Of a stretch of DNA of 64,000 bases, positions 1-9,893 are shown in pieces (the stretch's first letter is position 1; the number at the start of each line of letters is the position of its first letter). Location: assembly GCA_951640165.1 (NCBI GenBank), contig OX621240.1, forward strand, positions 6,336,713 to 6,400,712. The letters run 5' to 3'. The notes under the pieces were generated by a model that did not search any database, was not told the origin of the DNA, and saw only the letters and a list, made by a program, of their open reading frames with translations. The DNA is from Pseudoips prasinana. Its lineage: Eukaryota > Arthropoda > Insecta > Lepidoptera > Nolidae. Both the position numbers and the translations under genes were made by a program.

Positions 1-1516
1 CCGGTTTGGGAAGGAAGATGACCTTCACTTCCCTCCACTGACGAGGAATGTAATGATGTGCAATACAGGCTTTGTATATTGTTAGTAGGTGGGGCGTTAA
101 GGTTTTATATCCCCATTGAAATAGTGCTGGGAATATTTCATCCAAGCCTCCTGACTTAAATGGGAGGAAACTTTTTATTGCCCATGTAATTCTGTCTGCT
201 GTTACTATTTCTTCAGCAGTTTTCCAGTCTACTGGGTTCGGTTTGTTTTCCACAGATGTTTCCCAGTCGATGTTATCAGTTATATGACAGCCTGGGAAGT
301 GTGTTTCAATAAGTATTTTGCTTATTTCTTCGTCAGAGGTGGCATATGTACCATCTTGCATCTTGAGTGAGCCCAGAGTGCGTTGATCATCCTGGGATAG
401 TAGTTTTTTCACTCTTGAAGCTTCGTTGGTGCTTTTTATGTTTTCGCAGAAGCGTCGCCAAGATTGTCCTTTGCGGTACCTTATGCGTTTTTTGTAGTGG
501 TATTGGGCGCTTTTGTATCTGTCCCAATCTTCTTCACTTCTCGTGTTTTTTGCACGATTGAAGAGTTTTCTTAAGTTCCGTTTGAGTTTTTCCAGTTCTG
601 GCCCCCACCAGTGATTTTTACCCCCTGGTTTTGGTGTTGTGAGTGGGCAAGTCTGCTGGTAACTGTGTAGTATACATTTGGTTAGTGTGTTTATGTTGTT
701 TTCGATTTCTGTAGTGTTGGTTGACATGTTTTGAAAACTAAGTTTGCTTACCTCATGTTCGAGTAGGGTCTGGTACCTTATGACGTCAGTCTTACGGGGG
801 TTGCGTCTTGGTTGTAGTCCCATCTCGCACACTTTGATGGCATAGCAGATTCTCCTGTGGTCTGCGAATGATGGCTCGGAGGAGACGTGCCAGTCGGACA
901 TGATTTCCTTCGCACCATCTGACGCCAGGGTAATGTCCACTATGGTTTGATATCTGGAGCTTACGAAAGTGGGTTCGGAGCCCCTGTTGATTATGGATAG
1001 GTTAGTCGAAAAGATGTAATCGGTTAGTTGCTCACCTCTCTTATTTGGCACCTTGCTGCCCCATAGCGGGTGGTGCGCGTTTGCATCCGCCGAGATTATG
1101 ATGTCCCAACTGTGATCCTCGCAGTATTGTACTAGATCACACAGTTCTCTTGGTGGAACTTCCTCGTCACCTGGCATGTAGACTGATGCAAGTACGAGTG
1201 GTGGTCGTTTGGTGTCAAGGTTATGTGAAAGTTTTATGGCGGTCAGGTCTCTAGAACAGAATTGTGTTAGTAGCACGGCTGGTATAGTTTTCGGTATGTA
1301 AATGCATGTCCTCGGTTGCTGTACCGAAGTTTCAAGCATTAACTTACCTCCGATGTTGCCAAGTCCACATATCCTGCTATGCCTAATCCACGGCTCCTGG
1401 ATTAAGGCGATGGTCTTGTTATTAACCTCCAGCAGTCTGCGTAGGGTAGCCGTTGCGATTTGTTTATGCTGGAGGTTGGTCTGGACGATGTCAATCCGAG
1501 TCGGTTCCGAGAACAT
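1..1516 (-). CDS. R1/I-like non-LTR retrotransposon ORF2, endonuclease and start of RT (partial, open to window edge)
   Basis: Reading the minus strand from the ATG at 1516-1514, the frame stays open for about 505 codons to the window edge. The N-terminal third is an apurinic-type endonuclease: an early N in QTNLQHKQ, the catalytic E in IQEPW, then SADANAHHPLWGS, DITLAS and ADHRR. The region after it leads into the reverse transcriptase (KSGGLDEIFPALFQ, then PRQWREVKVIFLPKP at the edge). The start lies inside the end of ORF1, a 26-nt overlap in another frame, as in many two-ORF elements of this kind. No stop or frameshift is visible, so this looks like a young copy. The RT core and any RNase H lie outside the window. 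Clade (R1, LOA or I) is an inference from the motif style. Confidence 0.85.
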   Translation of the reverse strand, partial: MFSEPTRIDIVQTNLQHKQIATATLRRLLEVNNKTIALIQEPWIRHSRICGLGNIGGKLMLETSVQQPRTCIYIPKTIPAVLLTQFCSRDLTAIKLSHNLDTKRPPLVLASVYMPGDEEVPPRELCDLVQYCEDHSWDIIISADANAHHPLWGSKVPNKRGEQLTDYIFSTNLSIINRGSEPTFVSSRYQTIVDITLASDGAKEIMSDWHVSSEPSFADHRRICYAIKVCEMGLQPRRNPRKTDVIRYQTLLEHEVSKLSFQNMSTNTTEIENNINTLTKCILHSYQQTCPLTTPKPGGKNHWWGPELEKLKRNLRKLFNRAKNTRSEEDWDRYKSAQYHYKKRIRYRKGQSWRRFCENIKSTNEASRVKKLLSQDDQRTLGSLKMQDGTYATSDEEISKILIETHFPGCHITDNIDWETSVENKPNPVDWKTAEEIVTADRITWAIKSFLPFKSGGLDEIFPALFQWGYKTLTPHLLTIYKACIAHHYIPRQWREVKVIFLPKP

Positions 1517-3245
1517 CACTGTTCACGGATTCCTCCCCAGATGACATGTCCTCACCGACTCCCATTACTCGTGGCGCTACCTCTTTCGTGGAGTTCGGTG
1601 TTGTCTGGGCTTGTAAGCCCGAAGTGCTGGCACAGGTGGATAAAGGTGGTGGTAGCAGCGCCTGGCCTGGTGTTGGGTCAGCTTGACTGGGCTCGGTGAT
1701 TTTTGGGTCTTCAGCCGAGGGCGTGTCTTCTAGTCCCGTGGAAGTGAAAAACTTGACGTAAACACTCCCAGTGATGAACGAGACACGCCTCTCTCTGTCC
1801 AGAATCTTCGGAACCTCGGGTTCCGGAATACCCAAGGTCAGGAAGATCCCCTTCTCCTGGAGAGTCGCGCCGTACAACTGCCAGCTTTGGATGTTGTACC
1901 ACGGGTTTTGCGCGTCCAAGAGCTGATGGATCTTCTTTAAGTCCTCTCCGACGGTTTTGGGCAGCCAAAGCGCGGCACGGATGCGCTTTGTGATGTCTGA
2001 CTGTCTGATGACAGTCAGCTTAGTGCCCGGTATGGGTGACACAAGTCGTTCCACGGTCGACTTGAGCCAGTTGAGGGACCTGTCATCTTCGCACCACATC
2101 TTCAGCACGCCCTCTCCCGTGATGGGCTTGCCTCGGAACGATGGTACGGTCCTCGGTTCGTTTTCAGTCAGTGGAGCAAGCGCAGACTCTATGACCTTTT
2201 CTTCCAGAAGGTTCTCGATCCGCTCGGCTTGTTCCACCGTCAGTTCGGTTGAGGACTGCGTTGTGATGGCTACTAACAGGTGCGATTTAGTCGCATCTGC
2301 GTAGCTGAACGTAGTCCTCTTAGGAGTGGCATCCAGCTTAGCGCGTTTCGACCCTGTCATGGGTGACACAGTGTCATCTAGGCGTGCCCTCTTCGCCATT
2401 GCTGGCTTCCGGGCCTCGACTTCGACTGGGCGATTCGCTGCTTTGCGGGCTCCGCGTTTATGGCGGGGTTTGTTTCTGCTGTAAACAGAACTGGGCCCCG
2501 TTTCGGCTTGGTTGCTTCGGGAGTTTCCCTCGGCTACGTCAGCCTTGGTTGGACGCTCCGGCTGGTTTGACCTGGCAGCGTCACCAGCGTCTGCCGGGTG
2601 TTCGCGCTGGGTTCCTGCCGTCGTGTCAACCGTTTGGCTACGCTGCTCGGTCGGAGGTGCGTGGACCGTCATATTAGGCTCGCTGCTCTCCGATCGAGCG
2701 CTGATGGTTCTCGCGCGCCTGTTACGGCGACTGCGTTTCCCAACAGCTGCGTGATGGTTGGCTGAAGTCGGGAGCTCTGAACAGGTTGGCCTAGCATCGT
2801 CACCGACAGTTGCCGGGTGTTCGCGCTGGCCAGTCCCGGTGGCTCTACCGACTGGAGCGTTTTGGTGTGACGTGGATGGTCTCGCGCGCCAGTTGTGGCG
2901 ACTGCGTTTCTTTCCAGTCGTTTTCTGACAACCCCCTGGGGTCGCGTTTGTTGCGGAGCCAATTTTCGCACGCTTGTCGCGGCGCGTATCGGCTCGACGC
3001 GGTACCACCTGCCATGAGCTGGTGGTTACGGGTGTGACGCTGGGCATGGCCATAGCCAGCCCGCGTAGGTCCAGCGCTGGTGATGGACCAGCTCTGCTTG
3101 TTGTAGTTGTTTTTTCGTTTTTGTTTTCTTCCATCTTGGTCCCACGAGCAGCTAGGGAAGTATGAGGTCGCGAACCGGCAGAGCCCCGCATGCCGGCCGA
3201 AGGGCATATGTTACTTTCCGAGGTGCCCCGGTATCGGAAAGACAC
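1491..3245 (-). CDS. Retrotransposon ORF1 protein (DUF4780-like, gag-type)
   Basis: Open frame of 584 codons from the first ATG; a later in-frame ATG (MEENKNEKTTTT) is an equally plausible start. The first 300 residues are basic, low-complexity and rich in R, S, T and A. From about residue 320 comes a structured region (SYADATKSHLLVAITTQ, then VLKMWCEDDRSLNWLKS and QNPWYNIQSWQLYG), which resembles the DUF4780 domain of insect retrotransposon ORF1 proteins; that name is a recognition call. No CCHC knuckle is seen. ORF1 proteins of this sort bind the element RNA in a ribonucleoprotein. The tail is acidic and overlaps the start of ORF2. The G+C content is much higher than in neighbouring sequence, and the frame is undamaged. 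Confidence 0.75.
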   Translation of the reverse strand: MSFRYRGTSESNICPSAGMRGSAGSRPHTSLAARGTKMEENKNEKTTTTSRAGPSPALDLRGLAMAMPSVTPVTTSSWQVVPRRADTRRDKRAKIGSATNATPGGCQKTTGKKRSRHNWRARPSTSHQNAPVGRATGTGQREHPATVGDDARPTCSELPTSANHHAAVGKRSRRNRRARTISARSESSEPNMTVHAPPTEQRSQTVDTTAGTQREHPADAGDAARSNQPERPTKADVAEGNSRSNQAETGPSSVYSRNKPRHKRGARKAANRPVEVEARKPAMAKRARLDDTVSPMTGSKRAKLDATPKRTTFSYADATKSHLLVAITTQSSTELTVEQAERIENLLEEKVIESALAPLTENEPRTVPSFRGKPITGEGVLKMWCEDDRSLNWLKSTVERLVSPIPGTKLTVIRQSDITKRIRAALWLPKTVGEDLKKIHQLLDAQNPWYNIQSWQLYGATLQEKGIFLTLGIPEPEVPKILDRERRVSFITGSVYVKFFTSTGLEDTPSAEDPKITEPSQADPTPGQALLPPPLSTCASTSGLQAQTTPNSTKEVAPRVMGVGEDMSSGEESVNSDVLGTDSD

Positions 3246-3560
3246 CGTTATCGACTGAGCGCCCCCTCAGCCATGCAGCCTTCGCCACGGTACGTTTTAC
3301 AGCTTGGCTTGGGATGGGATGACCTCTTCGCACATTCGGTAGTGAGACCCCAAAACATGAGGAGTTACTAGCGAATGCCCCGGGGTGTACCAGGCTTGGA
3401 ACTTTTGCGTTTCAGAATAAAAACAGATTTTATTCTGAATGGCGAAAGCCCTTGCACGCGTGGAGGTAGGTCCCGTCACACCCCAGGAGGACACAACATA
3501 GCAGCTGTTCGCTACCTGACTGTAGAACGTATCCGAGTGCGCATGCTCGTGTATAGTCGG
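3246..3560 (-). other. Probable 5' UTR of the R1/I-like retrotransposon
   Basis: GC-rich sequence upstream of ORF1 with no coding frame of its own. It ends with a block of about 63 bp (3493-3556) that recurs inverted at 5312-5375. The transition to AT-rich DNA near 3560 is the likely 5' end of the element. No target duplication could be established because the 3' end lies outside the window. Confidence 0.5.
3493..3556. repeat. 63-bp block repeated in inverse orientation at 5312-5375
   Basis: The block starting AGGACACAACATAGCAGCTG and ending ATGCTCGTG matches the reverse complement of 5312-5375 with about three mismatches. The similarity stops sharply on both sides. It is either the promoter end of two related retrotransposon copies or a terminal repeat pair around 3493-5375. 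Confidence 0.7.
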
Positions 3561-3679
3561 AGTCGAAAATTATTTATTAGTGACAACACGTGCTAAATAA
3601 CATTAATTTTCAAGAATTGTGATTTTAAAAATGAGTAAAATTGTTTTTTGTGTGGTGAAAAAAAACAAATGATTGACTT

Positions 3680-4760
3680 TCAAAGTCAAAGTCAAAGTAA
3701 GTTTATTCCGTAAAAATTTTACATTTATGTGGAATCGTCATATTTTTTTTACCCTACCGTGCAGTGCATGACGTGGCAGCTACTGAGAAACACTGCCAGA
3801 AAACTCAGTAGGAATCCTTTTTTAAAATAAAATATACTTAAGATTAATTACAATCATGTGTGTTGACTCAGAACAACTCCATCCCAAGCACTTTTATCAC
3901 TTAAATAATCAGAAATTTTGTAATATGCCCTGCTACACAATTTGGCTTTAATAATTCTTTTAAACTTATTCGTAGACAATTCTCTAATATCATTGGGAAG
4001 TTTGTTATAGAATCTTATACATTGCCCCATAAAAGAGTTACTTATTTTGTGGAGACGGGTAGTATGCAGTATGAGATTATTCTTATATCTAGTATTTACA
4101 TTATGTGTATCGCTCCTTTTACAGAAGGAATCGATATTTTTATGCACATATAGTAAGTTTTCATATATATACTGAGATGGTACAGTTAGAATGTTGACCT
4201 CTTTGAATTTTTCTCTTAGAGACACTCTCGGGCCAAGATTATAGATAGCTCTTACAGCTCTTTTTTGCAATATAAATATGGTGTCAATGTCAGCAGAGCT
4301 ACCCCAGAGAAGAATTCCATAGGACATTACACTATGAAAATAACTGAAATAAACCATTCTAGCTGTGTCAACATCAGTCAGCCGTCTAATAGTTTTCATT
4401 GCATATGCTGCAGAACTTAATTTGCCGGACAGTTTTTCTATTTGTGGGCTCCATTGTAGCTTTGAGTCAATAGTGATACCCAAGAACACAGTTGATTCAA
4501 CAGGGTCCAACCTAGCTCCATTAAGTTGTACATTGGTTGTCGCCTGTTTCACATTCGGTGTAGTGAATTTAATGACTTTAGTTTTCTTATCATTAAGCAC
4601 AAGATTATTGGCATTAAACCAATGAACAACTTTAGAGATTGCATCATTAACATCGTCAAAATTGCTTAATTGTCGGTTTATTTTGAACGTCAGGGAAGTA
4701 TCATCTGCAAACAACACAATCTCATGCTTATCCCTTACGTAGTAAGGTAAGTCATTTAAT
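3680..4760 (-). pseudogene. Jockey/CR1-like retrotransposon 3' fragment (RT C-terminal half and 3' UTR)
   Basis: Minus-strand frame 4717-3854 (287 residues) begins at the RT active-site box LFADDTSLTF and runs through LGITIDSKLQWSPQIEKLSG, SYGILLWGSSADI and IRFYNKLPNDIREL, the usual end of this protein type. The 3' UTR follows to a (TCAAAG)n-type tail near 3680. It is 5'-truncated about 15 codons before the active site. The remaining frame has no internal stop. Related 3' fragments of the same family lie at 10216-11257 and 26783-27075, and a more distant near-complete relative at 51030-57640. Confidence 0.85.
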
Positions 4761-5950
4761 GAACATTCATTTAAAACATGCTATTTTAAATTGGCTTTCC
4801 GTAAAAAACATTGCTTTAAGTATGGAGATATTGAATTAGGCAAAGAATCGGTGGATTTTCTTGGTTATCATTACACGTGTTACAACAAAGTTACAGTAAT
4901 AAAAAAAAATTTGGACCGCTAGGAAAATTTCGGGTTACGGGATATTTTATGTTTTAATTGGTGGTTAATGTGATAGAAAAGGCATTTTTAATTTCTTAGA
5001 TTTTTAGAACTTGGGATATAAAAGTTATAGCCAGTTTTATTTTAAGGTTACTTTTGGTAATCTGTGGGTCAACCCCATGACCGTGGAAACGTTGCAGTTC
5101 GAAAATCACTCTTACTGCCTTAGTAATAAAGATACTGTAAATATCAAAGTGTGTCTACTAATGTGGCAAATTATTTATTTTCAATTATTGCATAGCTGTA
5201 AGTATGTATAGCGTAAAATAATATAAAAATTGAGATCAAAATTAGTTGTAATAAATTAGAGTTCAAAATTACTGACAAGTGTAAATAAATGCTGTCTCTG
5301 TCACTCACATGTGCACGAGCATGCGCACTCGGATACGTTCTACGGTCAGGTAGCGAGCAGCTGCTATGTTGTGTCCTGCTCTAGCACACGGACCTCGGAC
5401 GCTCTACTTTCTCTGTTGCACCTATCAAGTGGCTAAAACTCTAAAAGATTTTAGCCTGGCAACAGTACTTTAAGTACGATTTTTTGCAGGCAAGTTTAAA
5501 TGACTAATTTTGAAATAAAATAATCTAAAATTTGAGATAACTTTTGATAAGTTAGCAGATCGATGGAGTCACTTATTTTGACTTACCTGTTTACACCTGC
5601 TTGCCAGGTAGTTATACACTGAAATGAGTAGGGAAGCATACCTAGGCATATTCTGTGTATTAAAAACTATCAGTGAAATAAATTTTATTTGGTTATCAAA
5701 AGTATGAAGGTGATGAAAAAAAATCGATAAAAGTTAATTTAATTAAAAATAGCCATGAGCACTTTTCGATAGGCAAGCAATTATAGGCATATTTGTTTAT
5801 AAAAAATATTTGATAAAAAATACGTCTCATCTGGTTATCAGATCGGTGAAGGACGATCTTCCACGTCTCTTAGACTAGTAGCTTTAACATTTGAATTTGT
5901 TCTTTGATTGACGTCTTGAGATATTTTTTTTTCTTTAATGTAATTACGTG
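4761..5950. other. AT-rich interval, no gene seen
   Basis: No credible coding frame. Apart from the inverted copy of the 63-bp block at 5312-5375 and its GC-rich flank to about 5420, I see only simple AT-rich sequence. Confidence 0.5.
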
Positions 5951-6379
5951 TAAGGCTGGTTTCACAGTCGCGCCGCCGAGCAGCGCCGCCGTCCAGACGC
6001 GCGCGCTTACAATTACACTAGATAGTAGTTGCGTTTCATAGTCACGCAGTTCAAACGCGCCGCCGGTGAGGCGCGCGCTGTCGGCCAGCGCTGGCGAAGC
6101 GCGCGCGGCCCGAGCTCCTCTACTGGCAGCTAGCGTTTCAGAGTGACGCGTCGCGCACGCGCCGTTGCGTACACTTAAAATGAGTAACGATTTTTAACCG
6201 ATTTCAAAAGGAGGAGGTTCTCAAGCTCACTGGTTTATTTTTTTTATGTATTACACCGATTACTCGGAGATTTTTGATCCGATTTACGTGATTCTTCTTT
6301 ACTTTGATCCGGAATAGTTGCCGTTTGGTCCCATAAAAAATGTACATTTATACCAGTAGTTTTCATTTTATGGACATTT

Positions 6380-6520
6380 TTCTATGAAAATTTTTGTTTA
6401 TGTGGACGATGTAATTGTCTTTGGCACAGACGTTTTTAAATCTTTGCCAGTCTAGCTAGACTCATACTGTTCAAAAGTTTCTTGGCGTGAACATTAAGAA
6501 CAGTTTCAGATGACTAGCGT
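6380..6520 (+). pseudogene. Tiny copia reverse-transcriptase relic
   Basis: A short + strand stretch reads KIFVYVDDVIVFGT, the RT active-site box of copia elements. A little downstream in another frame comes FLGVNIK, also copia-like. Stops and frameshifts interrupt the rest. It lies inside the Harbinger-like element, so it is a captured or nested scrap. Confidence 0.5.
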
Positions 6521-6737
6521 TTAATACACGTGTACAAGCTCGTTTTTGGAAGCGCATGTATGCGTACCTTTTAGCACAAGCGCATTTTTTTTATGTACGT
6601 ACACCGATTACGCTGAGATTTATGAACCGATTTACATGATTCTTCTTTAGCTTGATGCGGAATAGCTGACTTTTTAGGGTTCCGTAGCCAAATGGCAAAA
6701 AACGGAACCCTTATGGCTTCGTCATGTCTAGCTTGTA

Positions 6738-7010
6738 TTAAGATATTGTCTTGGGTCTAGACGAAAGGCGAAAATGTTTAAAAAACCTGTAATTATCTTC
6801 TCGTAAATCGGAGAACAATGTTACGAAGGCGCCTCTCAGTAACCTTGTGGCATTGAACGGAACAATTTGCAATCTTCTACGCCGACGTCGCTGTTGCACT
6901 CTTTTCAATAAAAATAAATAACTATACCTCTTAGTCGGTTTGTCTCCATGATGACGATTATACACAACTGTACTTTGCAAAGAAACGTGCGATACTAAAA
7001 CTGGTTTCAC
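6738..7010 (-). pseudogene. Harbinger-type transposase N-terminal remnant
   Basis: A 90-codon frame. Its second half (LLKRVQQRRRRRRLQIVPFN, then LLRGAFVTLFSDLREDNYRF and FFKHFR) matches the pattern found just upstream of the nuclease domain in PIF/Harbinger transposases: a basic run, then GAFVTLF..LRED..FF..FR. The DDE domain is missing, consistent with an internally deleted, non-autonomous element. Confidence 0.6.
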
Positions 7011-7091
7011 TGAGGTCCGCGCGTCGAGCGCGCGCTGTTGAGACGCGCCGGCATTCGGCGCGTGCCGCGCGCGTGACTCTGAAATCAGCCT

Positions 7092-7258
7092 TAAATAGTA
7101 TCTCTACTATTTCAGAGTGATTACGTATTATTTGTGTTATACCTGTACAAATAATACAATTAATATATTTATGCTTTTCTTTGTTGAAACTTTGTTTACC
7201 TTAATGAAAGGTATTGTGGGTGTTGCTGGAACTGGCAGCAGATAGAGCCTTTCAAACA
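7092..7258 (+). repeat. Copia A left LTR (start uncertain)
   Basis: The same sequence recurs at 10072-10215 plus 11258-11303, where it is split by a Jockey-like fragment. It ends TTTCAAACA and is followed at 7259 by GGCTATGTGCCCAGC. This resembles the complement of the anticodon-stem region of initiator methionine tRNA, the half-tRNA primer type known from Drosophila copia. The left boundary is obscured by the Harbinger insertion. Confidence 0.65.
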
Positions 7259-7369
7259 GGCTATGTGCCCAGCTCTAGAAGAAAACGCTAAATAATGAAT
7301 GTCTGTGGACACGGAAATGCAGTAAGACTGGCAGTAAGTGATAAATTGAATATGTCCCAAGGTAGTACC

Positions 7370-8197
7370 ACAATGAGTCCGAGTTCACTATCAATAGAAA
7401 AGCTAGATGGCAATATGGACTACAATACGTAGAAGTTTTATGATGGAACTATACCTAATCCCTGAAGACCTGTGGGAATATACAATGTCTACACCGAGTG
7501 CAAGTGATGTTGCAGGTATGAAAAGAGACCAAAAGGCCAGAGCAAATGTTTTGCTTGATGGTAAAGCCACATTGCTTGATCCATGTACGCAACTCTAAGT
7601 CCGCAAAATAAGCGTAGGAGGCGCTTAAGGCTGCTTTTGAGGACAAGGGCCTAAATAATAGGACTGTTGGCGAAATTGGTGAATCTGAAATTGGAGCAAT
7701 TTTATTCGGTAACAGAATATGTAACTGCCCTGATGACAGTAGCTCAACAGCTCCATGATATTGGCAAAGAAATAGATGGTGAACTGCTAGCAGCGTTAAT
7801 GTTACAAGGTTTAACAGAGGAATATGCACGTTTTAGACTAGCGCTTGAGAACACCAATACTACGCTGAGTACCGACTATATAAAAACAAAACTTCTACAA
7901 CTAGATGGAGATAAACCATACGCAAGCACGAGTACTTCAAATGCATCCAATTCTGCACTCACAGTAAAGCAACCAAAGGAGAGGGCTACGTATAGAAACC
8001 TCAAAAAGAAGCCTTTAAAATGTTATATTTGTGAAGGGCCGCACAGAGCGAAGGATTGCCCAAGGAATCCAATGATGAAGAAGGATGCTTTAACGTCAAT
8101 AGCGATGGCGACTGTGAGGAAGCAGGAATCTGGAGAATGGATACTGGACTCTAGTGAAGTGATGAACCATATGACAAATAGATGAGAGTATTTAACG
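7370..8197 (+). pseudogene. Copia A gag/protease relic, first part
   Basis: From 7667 to 8185 the frame reads a copia gag C-terminus (KLEQFYSVTEYVTALMTVAQ; LMLQGLTEEYARFRLALE), a CCHC zinc knuckle CYICEGPHRAKDCP and the start of the protease (WILDSSEVMNHMTNR, with the usual DSGAS changed). Upstream (7370-7640) the gag N-terminus is recognisable but full of stops. It is interrupted at 8197/8198 by copia B and continues at 9894. If copia B and one copy of its 5-bp target duplication are ignored, the two parts are in the same frame. A degraded, non-functional copy. Confidence 0.8.
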
Positions 8198-8299
8198 TGT
8201 TCAGATTAATCTCTGGTCGTGAATTATAAATAAAATAATAAAAGGTTTTTGCCTTTTATTATTTTATTTATAATTCTCGGCTAGAGATTAATCTCAACA
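8198..8299. repeat. Palindromic 102-bp LTR of copia B
   Basis: Starts TGTTCAGATTAATCTC and ends GAGATTAATCTCAACA. The whole unit folds on itself: arms 8222-8245 and 8252-8275 are perfect complements around a 6-nt loop, and the outer parts match with few mismatches. It has TG..CA ends and AATAAA motifs. Confidence 0.75.
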
Positions 8300-8343
8300 T
8301 GGTAGCAAAGCGTGGTTTCGATCCACGAACCTCTGCTTTATGC
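8300..8343 (-). other. tRNA-iMet 3'-half copy joined to the copia B LTR
   Basis: The + strand starts TGGTAGCAAAGCGTGGTTTC and continues for about 43 nt as the complement of the T arm, variable loop and anticodon region of insect initiator tRNA, with about four mismatches, ending at TTATG. A normal primer site is under 20 nt. Beyond it lies antisense integrase sequence. The comparison tRNA is from my memory of the family. Confidence 0.65.
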
Positions 8344-9743
8344 CATGTTTCTGCAATATTGTCCGAGTCTTTAAATAGGACGAAATATCGGTATCCTTTA
8401 TAGGAGGAGAATGGAAATGGTCCACACACATCAGAGTTAATAATCTCACCAGGTAATTTTGCTCTATCTCTAGTTCCAAAAGGTGGTATGTGAATTTTTT
8501 CGAAGCTACAACCTGCAAAAAATTGGTGTGCTAACCTCTCATGTTATATCTGTAATGAATCATGGATCGTCAGTACGTTGACTTCGACAGATGTGGGTGG
8601 CTTTACATTATTTACATTAAGTCTGAATAACCCTCCTCTTTTCTTTCGATCGTCTGTAATTTTGACTATGCTCATTGATTTAAGTTTACAGAATTCGGGT
8701 TCTGATTCACAGAAGTTTTGTGGTAATCTGTCTCGCGCTGCTAATAACGAGAACAGATTTTTCTGAAGTGACGGCACACACCATATATCGCATAAGGTTA
8801 TTATACCTTTGTTCACCTTTACCAGTGGCTTCAACTTACTCACCATTTGCTGTCGTTACAGTATGCTGCGATTTAAAACTGTCAAATGTGTGAAACAAAC
8901 CTCTTCTAAATGTGACTTGGCGCGTTGCTCCGCTATCTAAGTACCAGTTACCTTTGTCAGGATATAAGCACCGGCTATTTTCCGCCATCATCAGATCTGT
9001 GACATTTACATTCTTAGTGTTTGAATGTGTGCTTGCCTTGGGTGGCCTTTCGTAATTAAACCACTTAGCGCACTTCCTTACTTTGTATCCAAATAGACCA
9101 CAGTAATTGCACTTAATGCCTTTCTTATTTTTATTTTCCGAAAAAGGTTTGACAGTCAGAGCTTGGTTACTCTCACCAGACGTTGAGGGTTGTGACTCGA
9201 CGTTTCTTTCATATGCACAGAGTTGTGATGTAACTCTCTCTATCATCCTTTCCTTTTTAGCCATGAGCAGCCAACTTGAGTTGAAGGTCAGGTATTCTTC
9301 AGGCAATGTGTCTAGTATTTTACATATTAAAACTAACTGGCATTTCATGGTTTCCTTCTAGCTTTGTTATTTATTTATTCAGCTTACCAGTTGTCTTTTA
9401 ATTTCTTCTCATACTCAAAGAACTGTAGGCAATTTTCATAAACCAAATCTTCTTTGCCTCCATCAAATAGCCTTTTAAGTTCACCCCAGACTTCCTTCGA
9501 CAACTCGAATCTCTTAATTCTTTGAACTTTTTCAGCGTTCATATTACTTGTCAGAATGACGAGAAGCATGCTATCCAGCTCTAGAAATTTTTCATTAACT
9601 GTCACAAACTTTTCACTCGATGCATCCGTTATTGGTATTGGTAGCTTGTATATTCCATTCAATAAGTCTAGGGCTTTTGGGATAGCCTTCATTAACTTAC
9701 TTATCTTGTACTTACATACGGGCCAGTTAGTAGGTACCATCAA
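8344..9743 (-). pseudogene. Copia B gag, protease and integrase start (broken)
   Basis: Three minus-strand frames. 9743-9384 is the gag N-terminal half (LNGIYKLPIPITDASSEKFV; ELSKEVWGELKRLFDGG). 9348-8836 has LDTLPEEYLTFNSSW, a knuckle CNYCGLFGYKVRKC in which the expected histidine is replaced, and the protease motif WYLDSGATRQVT. 8846-8544 continues with WCVPSLQKNLFSLLAA, and a further frame to about 8344 holds the pre-integrase HERLAHQ and the integrase start INSDVCGPF. It is broken by frameshifts and a stop. Everything after the first integrase residues is missing. Confidence 0.8.
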
Positions 9744-9893
9744 GATTCCCGATGTGAAATTTCGTAATCTCCGGTTTGGTGGCCATTATACTTATTAACA
9801 CAATCACCAACTTTACTTCTGCATAATAATATAGGTATTTATTTATTTATCGTAACGGTCTGCTACCATGTTGAGATTAATCTCAACATATCG

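Larger units (their letters stand above)
5953..7091. mobile_element. Non-autonomous PIF/Harbinger-like DNA transposon
   Basis: Terminal inverted repeats start AGGCTGGTTTCACAGTCGCG on the left and, read inward from the right, AGGCTGATTTCAGAGTCACG. TA flanks both ends; a 3-bp duplication is not clean. The ends are very GC-rich. The centre has two imperfect direct repeats (about 6236-6318 and 6590-6666) and a block starting AGGGTTCCGTAGCCAAATGG at about 6677 that I recognise as widespread in Lepidoptera. A remnant of the transposase N-terminus lies at 6738-7010. The element sits against the left LTR of copia A, in or beside its first bases. Confidence 0.7.
8198..9888 (-). mobile_element. Copia B, aberrant copia insertion with inverted ends
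   Basis: Inserted into copia A with imperfect 5-bp duplications TAACG (8193-8197) and TATCG (9889-9893). The right end is only TGTTGAGATTAATCTCAACA, next to a minus-strand primer site (TGGTAGCAGAC). Gag, protease and the start of integrase then follow on the minus strand. At the left end the internal sequence is joined to about 43 nt matching the 3' half of tRNA-iMet, then to a 102-bp palindromic LTR. Thus primer-site sequence sits at both ends, facing inward. RT and RNase H are absent. Confidence 0.75.

Noticed and set aside
1302..3371. Plus-strand frames over the first retrotransposon
   Set aside because: They overlap the coherent minus-strand ORF1/ORF2 and have no protein-like features.
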